Assembly: GCA_021018815.1 (NCBI GenBank)
Contig: JAITYX010000017.1
Coordinates: 8,262,946-8,326,945 of the forward strand
Source of the DNA: Talinum fruticosum
Lineage: Eukaryota; Streptophyta; Magnoliopsida; Caryophyllales; Talinaceae
Direction of reading: 5' to 3'
DNA length: 64,000 bases
Every line of letters begins with the position of its first letter. The stretch's first letter is position 1. The translations under genes were made by a program, and so were the position numbers. Positions 22,517-34,200 of the stretch are shown one piece after another. Under the pieces are notes generated by a model. That model saw only the letters and a program-made list of their open reading frames with translations. It did not search any database and was not told the DNA's origin.

Positions 22517-23649
22517 TAGGGGTGTGCAAAAAAACCGAAACCGAAAACCGATCCAAAAACCGAAAACCGAAAAAAACGGTTAACCGATTAATTTTTGTGA
22601 AAAATCGGTTCGGTTAACCGAACCGATTTTTTTCGGTTAACGGTTCGGATACGGTTCGGGTTTTGAAAATTTTCGGTTAACCGCCGGTTAACCGATCCGA
22701 ATTTTTAAAAAAAAACGCTTGAAATTGAAATTGGAAAGGAAACCCTCGTGCGGAGGGGTGTGCAAACCCCTACTCGTGCCTCGCCTCCTCCTTTGTCGTC
22801 ATTCTCGTTCCGCCTTCTCCTCTCACTCTCTTGCTGCTCCTCTCTCTCTCTCCCTCTCGCCTCCCCCTCTGTCCTCGTTCGCGGCGAGCAACCGGCGATT
22901 TGCCGACAATAACCGGCCCGGCGTCGCTCGTCTCACTCTCTTGCTGCGGTTCTTTTGAGTTGTCTGTCGCTCCCCTCCTCTCTCTCTCCCTCTGCCTCCC
23001 CTCTATCCTCGTTCTGCGGTAGGCAACCGGCGAACTACCGGCGATCCGCCGACGATAACCGGCCGGCGTCGCTCCTCTCACTCTCTTGCTGTGGTTCTCT
23101 CGCCCAATTGTCCGTCGCTCCCCTCCTCTCTCTCTCCCTCTGCCTCCTCCTCTCGTCCTCGTTCTACGGCAATCGGCTACCTACCAGCGACCTACCGACT
23201 ATTACCGGCCGGCGACGCTCGACTCGAGTTCCCCCTCTCTTTTTTTTTTTTTTTTTTTTTTGCGGAATTCGTGTTTTTGGTGTAGACGGGAAATTGTCGT
23301 GGACTTCACTTTGTGTATTATAGCTCAAGAACAATTTATTTTGCTACTATGAATCTATGATTTTTAGATTTAATTTTGCTTGGAAACAGATTTTTAGATT
23401 TAATTTTGCAAAGCGAGAATTTTTTTTTCAAATAACGGTTAACCGTAAACCGATCCGATTTTTCCGGTTAACCGGACTTTTCGGTTCGGTTACGGATCGG
23501 AAATTTGCGATCTGAAAATTCGGTTAACCGAAATGTCGGTTAACCGGAAAATTCGGATCGGTTACGGTTCGGGTTTTTCACTATCCGAAATTCGGTTAAC
23601 CGATTTTCGGTTAACCGAAAACGCGGTTAACCGGTTTTGCACACCCCTA
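22517..23649. mobile_element. hAT-type element, 1133 bp, non-autonomous
   Basis: Terminal inverted repeats TAGGGGTGTGCAAAA and TTTTGCACACCCCTA, flanked by the perfect 8-bp duplication GGTACAAA (22509-22516 and 23650-23657). Both subterminal regions (about 22545-22700 and 23430-23635) are packed with the palindrome GGTTAACC in CGGTTAACCG context, about five on the left and seven on the right. The core has three CT-rich tandem units (22821-23220) and a poly-T run near 23240. It has no transposase. It shares the TAGGGGTGT tip with 2919-3362 and 20005-20486 but has a different interior. Confidence 0.9.
22821..23220. repeat. Three CT-rich tandem units in the 1133-bp element
   Basis: Units start at 22821, 22931 and 23076 (spacing 110 and 145). 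Each begins TCTCACTCTCTTGCTG, continues with CTCTCTCTCCCTCT and TCCTCGTTC, and ends in an ACCGGC/CCGGCG-rich stretch before GTCGCT or GACGCT. Serine/leucine-rich open frames across it come from this repeat. Confidence 0.8.
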
Positions 23650-23657
23650 GGTACAAA

Positions 23658-25836
23658 TTATATGAGCTAAATTACAAACTACAATACTTAGGAATATAAG
23701 AAATGCATGTTACCACTTGGGTCACTTCAAGCAACCAGCGGTCGACAACGGCATGTTGAGTCCATAATAGGCTAAGGTATGAGTCATGCCTTCGAGAGTG
23801 TACCGGCAACATTGGGGGGAATTTGTGGGGGTGAGCGAACCACGAGCTCACTCGAAAAGTCTTACGCCCTTAAAATGGAAATTCTTTACACATATTACTC
23901 ATAGTAATAAAATCGACGAAAATATAATAACATAATACAAATCTAGACACTTTTCGGTGAAATATCCTTAAATCGGTTGCAACATAAAGATCATAACACT
24001 TCAATCATTTAAAATCATGATTTCGCAATCATTAGCAATTCTTTTATAACTAAATCAATTTTCCGGGTTTTCAAAGGACTCGAACTAGCACTTCAAAATT
24101 TCCGGGTGCGACCCCGAAAAAAAGGTTCCCGGGACCTATCTTCTAGGAAGTCTCGGATAGGTTACGTTAGAACCCTTCCCTCGAAATTTCTAGCCGAGGT
24201 CCTCACGAGTTCGAACCCTTCGGTATGCTAAACGATCCTTAGCCGGTCGATTCAAACAATTCGCACATAATCATTCATCACATCCGCTTCAAATAGCTTT
24301 CTCAATTTGGTTTAATACCAAAGAAGGCATGACACCACGTGCCACCCTTATAAATTCACTTTCTCAAATCCGATTCACTTTTTCAAATAAGTTTCCCTTC
24401 TTTAAAACATATTCATGTTCGAAAAAGCATTTCTCAAGAATCATACACAAGTAGTGTTGCATAACCACTTGAACTCTTTTCAAAACTAGTCTTTGAGCAA
24501 TATTTTAGAATCAAGTCACTTCAAGGTTCAAACATCTCTATATTGAAACTTAACATTCCAAACTAATACATTAACTCAAGGAATCGCCCAAGTACTTAAC
24601 ATCTCGTATCCATCCATATTTTATTCAAGCAAGTCTCCTATTTTCCCATATACACAAATCTCGTCGTATTCTGTTTTCAAGGCCACAAATCCATCCATAT
24701 AGATACATACTCCCTTGATACTTCAATTTCTCGTTCCTCTTTTATACTCTAAGGTCCATTTGCCCAGAACTCAATTCACTTTCAAGCCTAATGAATTTAA
24801 AAACTAAAACTTCTCCGAGCCACAATAACTACAAGTAATCACCACTTAACTTCGGCATCCCAATATCTCACAAATTGTCATCTTTGGCTCAAGCTCGCAT
24901 CTTATGTTTCTATCTCATTAATCACTCTTTCTTGTCCATACTCAATCATACAACTCCTAATCTCCTTTCATCACTCAACTTCCGCTAGCTCCGCTTATCT
25001 TCGACTTTAGTTCAACCTCAAAGATTAAAATATCTTTTGATTATCCTAACAATCATCTATTTCTCACTCCCATGCCTCGGTTGTGCATCAATCAGTATGA
25101 CTCCTATTCTCCTTTTTCTTCAATTCATTATTTCCCAATATTAGCAATTATCTTCCAATATCGTAAATTCAAGCAACCCCTAAGTAATTTGCATCCGGAT
25201 CGCTTTTCTTTGTCTTCGCTTGTTAATTGAAACTTCGATATTGTTCCTTGAGTCTACGCAATCTAACTTCCTCATAATCTCCGGTTTCCCAATTCAACCT
25301 CAACACTTAATTAGAATTTCTCAAGTTCTAATTCAGTCCTACCTACTTCCTACAACACAATCATTCTCGTATTCCCAGCGAACATTCAATATTCATAATA
25401 AAGCAAACACTCGATATTCATAACAAATCCATTTGGGTTTCGAAATTACTAATAGTTTAGGTATAGGACTACCCACCAGGAATTCTCGGGTTTTGGGGGT
25501 TGATTTCGGGCTTCTTCACTTCTGTCTTTTGGTCTCGGTCCCTCTCTCTGTCGGTTCTTGGTCGGTCCCACTCGGTCTCTCGCTTCCCCTGTTTCGGTTT
25601 GCCGTTTCTGGTCCCCACTACCCTTGGTCGGGCCCTCGCGTGCTCGCTGCCGGTCCTCCTCCCTTGTCATTGTTGCTTTTTCCGGTTCCCGGCCTCTCGG
25701 ACCCTCTCGCGTCTGTCTCTCGCTCGGGTCCTTCTTTCGCCCTCGCTCTGTCCCTTCGTTCGCCGGCTGCCGCCTCGGGTCCGTGGTGGTTGCCGGTCCC
25801 CTCGGTCTCCCTAGCCCTCGCACCGCTCTCCTCCTC

Positions 25837-25890
<54 letters not shown>

Positions 25891-26330
25891 GTTCGATGCT
25901 CCTTCCTTCCCCTTCCTTTGTTCCGCTTCAATTTCCTTCGCCTTCCTTGTGCCCCCTCCCTTCGGTCTCTCTTTTCTTTTATTTTTAGCGTCCTATCTCA
26001 CCACCCTAGAAAACAATGCTTCTCCCTTCTATTGGACCCCATTTAATCTTTCTTATTTCTTCGTAATCCAGCCAAGGTAATCATCGGCCATGTACGACAA
26101 GTCCATATCCCTTTCTCTTCCGTCCTCTTATGCTCCCGCCCCTAACTTATTTTGATATATTGGTTACGACCATTTCTAACCGTACACATGTTTGGCTCGG
26201 ATAGAAAAAGGGAGGCAATTTTCTGGATTTAATTTATTCAACAAGTAGCCTCCAAAGGAATACTAAAGTAATACGTCCGGCTATAAATAAAATTAGTCAC
26301 TCACCCCTAGATGTGCGGAAATAGAGATAA
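23658..26330. other. Non-coding, pyrimidine-biased repeat-like DNA
   Basis: No gene was found. The plus strand is markedly poor in G from about 23900 to 25430 (long C/T/A-only runs). A GGGGGTGAGCGAACCACGAG block lies near 23830. Such strand-skewed non-coding DNA is typical of internal or LTR parts of large plant retrotransposons, but I cannot define ends. The 215-codon open frame at 25433-26080 is low complexity and includes a (TC)n run. Confidence 0.4.
25840..25888. repeat. (TC)n microsatellite
   Basis: About 24 TC dinucleotides in a long pyrimidine-rich tract. Confidence 0.95.
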
Positions 26331-26680
26331 GGTTGTTAGAGGAACCAGCCTATTGCTTGCAGATCAGTGAGGAAGAAGAGCAGGCAGAATTATCTACAAA
26401 AGATCCTTCAACCAATCTTTAAAAATGGACAACGAAAAGGCAAGCAAGGTGATGGAAGAGATGCACGAAGGAAGGACATTTTGATCCCCTTTAGAAAGAT
26501 TGGGGGAATGTTAGCCACAAGATCATGAGGCTTTTACTGGATAACAATGGAGAACGATTGCCTTTGGTTAATTTGTGAAAAAGTGCCACAGCTGATTCAA
26601 TATAAATAGCACCTTCTTCAATAGCAGTTGATTCAAGGGAAGCTTATTCGAGCGTCGTAACTCAATAAATTATATTCTTT
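26330..26680 (+). mobile_element. Probable LTR-retrotransposon 3' junction remnant
   Basis: Broken coding-like sequence (with stops) ends in a polypurine-like tract ATTGGGGGAA, followed at once by TGTTAG at 26509, the layout of an internal region/3' LTR boundary. The LTR-like part has TATAAATAG near 26600 and AATAAA near 26665. The far end and any partner LTR were not found. Confidence 0.4.
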
Positions 26681-27028
26681 ATAATTACTTTTGTTAAAAT
26701 CATGGGTATTACCATATAGGTATTACTATTATGTTTTAAATTTAAAAGAATGGCAAAAATGAATAACAAATAGATATTACTATCTATAAATTATATACAA
26801 TCACTTTTTCATCTACAATATTTTACATGGATTTCTGTCATCATAATGATAAAATTTGTTGGAGCTTTTACCGAATAATTATGTCGAATCCAACCAACAT
26901 TAGTTTTTCGCCTCATTGCATGGAAATTATATAATTATTTGCAATTATAAAATTATTGATAAAATAATTTTTGGCTAATAGGGTTGGTTGATATGATTAT
27001 GGTGTTATTTACATCTGTATATTACAAT

Positions 27029-27079
<51 letters not shown>

Positions 27080-27904
27080 TAAAATACAACACTGATTTCA
27101 TGTCATGTTGTAGAATGTTTATTATCTTTTTATTATTTATTTTTTCCAGTCATAAATTTATTTGGCATACTTCATGTTATTATATTTCTTGTTTCCATTT
27201 TAAAAATTTGAAGATAAAGGATTTCATTTGGTTAAAAAAATCATATCTGTCTAACAATTAAGATAAAAATCATCTAAAAATACAAATTTAAGATATCACA
27301 ATAGTTTATATTAAATTTATAAAACTGTTGAAATATATAGTGACAATAATAATTAGCGTTCAATTTAAATGGGTTGAAAAAGCGTGAATATGAACGTAAT
27401 TTATTTATTAAATGAGTTAAAAATTTTACATATTAGCTACTTTAGGCTAACTAGATACCTATTAGTCAGTTTAAGGTTATCAATTAAAACAAAATTGTTA
27501 GTATAAGAAATAATTCTTGAATCTCGTCCATCATCACAAGACTATTATGCATGCTCTATAACTTTAAAAATATAAATCTCCTACCATGAATATGTAAGAA
27601 ACCTCCAATTGTTACATTTTTATTTCCCCTTATGACCCCTCACCTCCTTTAATTTTTAATTTTCTTCGCTTCCCAATTTCAAAAATTACATAGATGATTT
27701 TTATTTTATTTGTTAAAAATAAACAGGTTAAACATGTTATTATTATGTTAAGAATCTCAACGTGAACCTAACATAATTAATTAAATGGATATAAATGTGT
27801 TAAACTATCTAGAGTAAAAGGGTTTAAATTTTCCACCCATACTCAGCTAAATTTGTGTCGAATTTGTATTCGACTCAAATTCGTATCAATAATTGTATTG
27901 GGTT
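26681..27904. other. AT-rich intergenic DNA
   Basis: No gene or bounded element was seen. It contains a (TA)n microsatellite at 27034-27075. Confidence 0.5.
27034..27075. repeat. (TA)n microsatellite
   Basis: About 20 TA dinucleotides. Confidence 0.95.
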
Positions 27905-29615
27905 AGCCTTTTCCTAGCAAAACCTTTGCCCTTTTACTGGTAGGAGAGAATAATACCAAGCGATAAAACGAAGCACGGTTTACCACTAGTCTTCCGACAA
28001 CTCGCAAGCGCACGATATATAAATTGTAGCTAGTCAAGGTCGATCCCACAAGGACTCGATCTATCGACACACTAAACTAGCCTTCTACTCAATTGCTAAG
28101 AAAATCAGATTTTTGAGTTTGTTCTTTCTAACCTAGTTCTAACTATTAAAATTAGAAAATTAATCTAGACTTAAATCAATGGATAAAAACATCTAGGGAT
28201 TTGTTTTCCTAACAATGAGTTTGATTATTTAAACATAATTTGCGCAATCATTCATTCAAATAAATCAAGGATCGATAATCACAAAATTCTACCGCTCTTT
28301 CGATGCTTAATAGAATTGCTTCAATTAACCTATCAAACAACTTTCGTATGCATTTAAGTTAATCAAAGTTAAGGATTTCAAATTATCAAAGTGATCCCCT
28401 AATTTATTATTATTTTCTCAAATTTCATAAATTAGGTAGAAAGGTTGGTTGTCGGATTATTATATTTCACTTTTGAGTACATGATAGATTAATCTATAAA
28501 CACAAGTGTCCTAGGCCTTCAAAACACTCATGAACATGATAAACACAACCTTCTATTTAATCAAAAACAGAATTCAAGCACAAATCATAGAAAACTAATC
28601 AAACTACATCGTTTCGGATTACAAATCCCTAGAAAAACTAAATTGCTCACACATGTTTATTGAAAGCTTAACTAAAATCCAATACATTGAAATCAAACCT
28701 CAAACGAGCAAGAAATGAACAAGTAGATAATAGACTTGTAGTGCTCCACTTGAATCTCTCGACTTCAAATGGAACCTCGCAACCGCTTCAATCTTCTTCT
28801 TCGATCTTCAAAGTTTTTGGTTTGATGTGAAGGAATGAAGGAAGGAAAAAAAAAGGAGGATGAACTATGGAGGATTCTGGATTAGATAGATTCGAGGAAT
28901 GGCCGAAAATAAGCTTAAATAAGCCATTAAGAAGCAATCAATAGCTAAAACCGTCAAAACCGAATCATCTCGGCATAATTTACCTCCAACACGGCGGGTG
29001 TCGTCCGACAAGGGCCGCTCATGTTGGCTGCTGGCACATCAAAACTGGACGGAAACATCGAAAGCGGGTCGTGTCCACCGACACGGCCCCGTTCTCAATG
29101 CAAAGGCTCGACCTCCAACACGGTCCGTTTCCTCCAAAACGGTATGCCCGTGTTGGTTGCTGAAAGGCATGCGTCAAATTGATTCGATCACCAAATGATG
29201 CGATTCTTGATTTTCCGGAAAGCTCATTGAGTCTAGTTTCTAGTTCTTTCGTCATTATGTTTGCTTCATAAGTGTGGGAAAAAACATGATTCAAATAGTA
29301 AAGAAGTGTCCGTTCATCGCACCCTTTTTACTTTCCATCTCATATCTTTTCCGTTCCTCAATAGAATTGAGCTTATAATATGTCATTGGAAAGCTCTTTT
29401 AATAAGGACGTTAGAACATAGACTCAAAATAGCTTTGGACCAAAAATATGACTAAAATCAGGTCCAAATCATTAGGAAGTCTGCGAAACATACCAAAAAC
29501 GCAAAACCCAAGTGTAAAGCATAAATGGAACATAAAGTACATAAATATGAATATAAATCCCCAAAAATGACAAGCAACCTCTTATGAAATCTAATACAAA
29601 TATGGCACTTATCAT
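27905..29615. repeat. Dispersed non-coding repeat, probably retroelement-derived
   Basis: The block contains AACTCGCAAGCGCACGATAT, AAGGTCGATCCCACAAGGAC, several AACACGG motifs (28985-29150) and TCATTGGAAAGCTC (29380). From general knowledge, wording of this kind recurs in non-coding parts of abundant plant retroelements. It stops at GCACTTATCA (about 29607-29616), where the eIF2-alpha fragment begins. No coding frame is credible and no terminal repeats were found, so the class is uncertain. Confidence 0.4.
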
Positions 29616-29621
29616 CTTCGC

Positions 29622-29854
29622 GGACAACCCCTCTCTCACTTCCGAAACCCTAATTCCCAGCAAAACCCTCGAACTCGATTGCCTCCTCCTCTCACTCTCT
29701 CTCCTCTCTCTTGGAAACCATGGCGAGCGGCCCAAACTTAGAGTCCGGAATGTACGAGCGAAGTACCCGAGAGGTGGGCATGGCGGTGATGATACAGGTG
29801 AATAACATCGCCGACATGTGTGAAGAACATCTTCCTTACTTTATAATTTTCTAG
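29622..29854 (+). pseudogene. eIF2-alpha 5'-end fragment
   Basis: Partial copy of the eIF2-alpha leader and exon 1. The leader match starts in the AAACCCTAATTCC region, keeps GGAAACCATGGCGAGCGG, and ends with GCCGACATG at 29818. The frame from ATG 29720 gives MASGPNLESGMYE, and later MAVMIQVNNIADM. A 1-base loss and a 1-base gain between them restore the frame. Beyond the homology the frame stops at 29852-29854, making 44 codons in all. The homology covers only exon 1, with no intron crossed, so DNA duplication or retro-copying cannot be separated. The S1 fold is truncated and Ser56 is absent, so it cannot supply eIF2-alpha function. Confidence 0.88.
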
Positions 29855-30386
29855 GTCGACATATGATTAGTTTTTAAAACGTGATAGAGGTATTGTTCCA
29901 CTTTAGAATATATAATTGAAACTCTTATGTGCTTTTTTAATTAAAAACTCTTATTTTATATAGACTTGTAAATATTACAAAGTAATATACATACGAGAAA
30001 TTCAAATTAGTTAAAACGTTTTCGAAAGTTTCATGAGTTATCTTAACTATATCTTGGAAAAGTGAATCATAACAAATAACCCAAAATCAAACCCAAAATA
30101 ACTAGCTCACAACTGAACTGAGTTTAATTAAACTTAACTAAATATTTTCGACTAAAATTATCTTTATTTATTATACAAATATATTAAATTAAATATTTAC
30201 TAATTTAAAATCAATTTAAATTAGAAATAAGCTAGCCTATATCTTATTGAGTAGAATGCACGTTATCTGAAATTAATATGATCTGAAATCAAATCGAATA
30301 TCAGCAATTCCTCGTATATCCGCCAATAATCTATTGACTCGTCGTGTACCGAGACCGTTGGAGTTTGCCGCCGCGGCAAGAGAGAG
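29855..30386. other. Intergenic DNA upstream of WD40 gene
   Basis: AT-rich and without a gene. The last 80 bp before the ATG (GC-richer, with GCCGCCGCGG) is probably the WD40 gene's leader. No firm promoter element was seen. Confidence 0.5.
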
Positions 30387-31266
30387 ATGTTGGAGGCGAG
30401 GAGTCTAAGGAAAGCGACGGTGGCGTCGTCTCTAGTGTCAAATCCCTCCCTGGCAGTATTCAGCCCACTCGCCTTGCTCTTGTTGTCAGTAAAACCCCTT
30501 CTTCAACCCTAATTTCACGTTTGCTCTAAAATCCCCAAATAGTTTGTCTTTGGGTTTTTTTTTTTTTTTTTTAAATTTATAGGTCGATGATGATCCCAGT
30601 GATTCTTCTTGTGGCGCCTACTTCGCCTCCGGTTCCCGCGTCTACAAAGCCCAGGTTCAATCTCTCTCTTTCCCTTTCTGTGTTCATGTTTTCCTGTCGC
30701 AAAATTCAATCAATCTAATGAATACTCTCCTTGCTTAATGTAGTTCTCGATTTAGATAAAACTAGGCTTTGCAAATGAGGGACTGTAGATAAGATACCAT
30801 AGTTGTGAAACGTTTCTGTCAAAGCCACTAGTGTCCGCTAATCAAATTGAGATTTCTTGGGGTCATGCTGATTAATGAACACAAATTATTTTGCTTGTCA
30901 TTATATCATATTTTATTTTAAGTTTGAATTGATTGCTGTCAGATGTCAAGGACGGAATTGTTGGTTCATAAAGGAAAAGATAACCTTTTGATACCGGCTC
31001 ATGCTGAGGTATATATGCTAGTTGCTTAACTTTCTCTCTTCAGTTGGCTAAAATTATTATTGTTTTTTTTTGATAAGGAATCAGTTGGCTAAGAGTATTA
31101 TAAATTTGAAAACTGTTTTTGAGTTGGGGATGGGGACTATGACTACTTCTATGTTTGGTTTGTTGGGCTTTACTTCCCCTCTTCATGAAGGTTATTGAGG
31201 CTTCGGTGACTGCGCATTCCCCTCATCGATTTGAAATTCAAAGCATAGCACTTACAAAGATGGAAA
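30387..31266 (+). CDS. WD40 gene exons 1-4
   Basis: Exon 1 starts at ATG 30387 ([10 protein letters not shown]). The conserved continuation [13 protein letters not shown] lies in the neighbouring frame, so one base seems missing near 30444-30450 (CCCTCCC run). Exon 2 ([20 protein letters not shown]) and exon 3 ([20 protein letters not shown]) each have whole-codon length. Exon 4 ([20 protein letters not shown]) ends in phase 1 and joins exon 5 to make a serine codon. Donors are GTCAGT, GTTCAA, GTATAT and GTAAGT. Confidence 0.85.
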
Positions 31267-34200
31267 GTAAGTGATGCATCTTATACTATGTAGTGTAGCT
31301 CCTCGTCCAGCTCATTGCGTATGCCACTGCTGTTGTTTTTGTTTTTCATAGATAGATACATTACAGGATATATGATGTTTATAGCCTTTGAAAGGAAGGA
31401 AGTTGGTTTGATAAAGTTTCATTAGACAGAGAGTAACCCAATATTACCAACTTTCAATCATCTCCAAATTATCAGTTAACTAGTTTTTAACCCGTAACGC
31501 ATGGGCTATGTTTATAATATTTGTCTAAGATGTATATTATATTATTCCTTTTTTAATCTATTTTTTTAAAAAAGTCTAGTGGTTTGATCACAAAAATTAA
31601 TATAATTGAATAATTAGTTATATACATCTTGACCATCAAAAAGTAATATAATTTAATTTTGAGTTACATGTAAAATGAATGAGCTTAATTTTTTTAATTT
31701 AAAAACTATTTTTAGTAAGATATAATTATCTTTAAAAAATAATATTCTAGTTCGAAAAGAATTTTTTTACTAATACTATAAAATTTTAAATCATTATTAG
31801 ATTATATTATATAATAATTATATAACAACACTATTATATTCTTATTTTATAATAAATTATAATTTTAAGTTATTCTATATTGGTTAAATAATAATTATTT
31901 ATTTCTATTAATACAAACTTATTAACTTTTTAACATTTATATTTTTATTAATAATAATCTATAAACACTCCATTTAAGAAAAGAGAGGAAAAAAGCAACT
32001 ATGAGGCAATCTCACAACCCAATATTCATCTTTGAAAATAGAAAATTATATATTGTGTTATATATTTTATTTTCTAGATTCATAGTGCATGTGTTAACTT
32101 TTGAAGATATACAATGAATAGGATTCATGTACAATATATAATAATTCTTAATTAAATATTAATCAATCCATTGGACTTTCTTACATCTAAAAAAAAGCAT
32201 ATCGTCAATTATGAGTGGATTAGTTGTCAAACTATTTCCATTGCTATTTTGATAGATTTTTGTCACAGCACAAACTATTGAATGTTGCTTTAAGTAACAA
32301 AATATTATTATCGTCAACACTTTAAAGCTTGTGGGACACATGTAAACACCATAATATTTACATTGGTTTCTTTTTAAAAGCTTATTTATAATTTTTTCAA
32401 TTCTTATATTTTAACTTATCTTCCTTTTTGTTCAAATTTATGATATAAATTTATTTTTAAAATGGATTTATAATTTATAAGAGTATGTAAATAGATAATA
32501 CATAAATAAATATTCTTTAACGGTATGTATAAATATGATCACAAAGAAAGAAATATGATCATCATGATTAGTTAGCCAACATTAATGGAGTTGTAGTAGT
32601 GATACTTTCTTTACTTGATCTATTGATACTAATGCATGATTTATGATGATGATGGTGATGATGATGACGATATTAAAAAGGGTGTACTAATATAGGCTTG
32701 AACTTCTTGGCCTCTAGCTATTAGATTTATAAAGGAATATTTTAAATTGATAATCAGAATAAATTTTACATAAAAATACAATTAACTTTTTTAGGGGGTT
32801 TTCTTAATTATTAATAGTAAAGAATAAAATCAAGCGGCATTCTAAATAGAAATAATAAGATACTTTAATAGTCTTTTACCGAATTAGTTATTTGCTTGCT
32901 TATAAATAAATTTTACCTTATTATTATCAAATTAAAAAAAGGAAAAATAGCTACTTAAATGCAAAAACCAACAATTAAAACCATGTAAATATAAAAAGGA
33001 AAAGTAAATAACTAATTTAATACATCTTTTTTTTATAGCATTTAATGCATCTTCTAAATCCAACTTCAAAACCCAAATATATATATATATATATATATAT
33101 ATGATTAATCAATTAGCAAATTTTCCATTACAAATTTTACGAGAAATAGTGGTCATCTCTGTGTTGCGTTTTCAAATTTTCTGAAAAATCGACCAAAATA
33201 CTGAATTCTGAGCTTACGATTGTTTCTAATTAGACCTCCTGGGTCACATCTATGTGACTGTTAAATTCTTTTGTAACCATCATATTTATATCTAGTGCAT
33301 AATATTTCTAACAGTTTCTTTGGTGTCAATGTTTAGAGATAATGGCTAGGCTATCAGATATATTTACCCCTAATTTCTAGTAATTGCACATTGGGTTGAA
33401 AGTTGAAATGTAAAAATCCTATGATGTATGCAATACTTAGTTACCTAATTCAGTCCACTCTCCAATCCATGATCAGGGCAGGCGATCCTAAATGCAATAT
33501 GTTCCTGATCCTAAAAGCTTGACAACACATTTCAGTTCAATCATTTTAGCGAACATTTCACCTGTATAGCCAATCAAAATTTGAAGTTAGACAACGGAAA
33601 TGATGAATTTTGCAAGGTGCAAATGGTAGATGGGAGACACCGACATTTTCCTTTTGTAGCAAGTGAGAGATCATGTGAGACTGGACTTTTTCACTTCAGA
33701 AGTGTTTGAGTCTCTCATTTATGATAAGTTTTGATGGGTTGTTGATGGTAGCCCAACTGTCCTAACAGAGGGTTCAAGATATACTTATACAGACATTGAT
33801 TCCCTTAACTTTAAAACCCTTATAGCAGTTCAAATTTTACGCAAATATATAATTTGCACCATTTTTACCTAGGTTGCCATTTGCTTTATTACATGGTGCG
33901 GGAATGGGGATGGGTGATGTTTCACATAAGGGACCAGGTATGCAGGCGTAAATTGTTAGGTATGTGGTGCAATCTTGAGATGTTTCACATGCATTAGCAA
34001 CCTATAAAACGGCTAAGTTATCATGCTTGGTACTTGTTCAAATGTCAGAAATATAAAATATTTCAATTAAGCCTAATAAAAAGTACCAATAATATAAGAC
34101 AACATGAGCCTTCTGCTCCCTAGGCTTGTGTTTCCATAATTGATCCTTCCTATGCTTCTTGAAAGTGCTGGTTGATGCCTTCTTTCGTTCTTCCCACCTT

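Noticed and set aside
22719..23352. Several Ser/Leu/Pro-rich frames inside the 1133-bp element
   Set aside because: They follow the CT-rich tandem units and are open only because of composition.
25433..26080. A 215-codon open frame, and overlapping frames on both strands
   Set aside because: It comes from pyrimidine-biased low-complexity sequence with a (TC)n run. The peptide is Ser/Leu/Pro-rich without domains, and the opposite strand gives Arg/Glu repeats.
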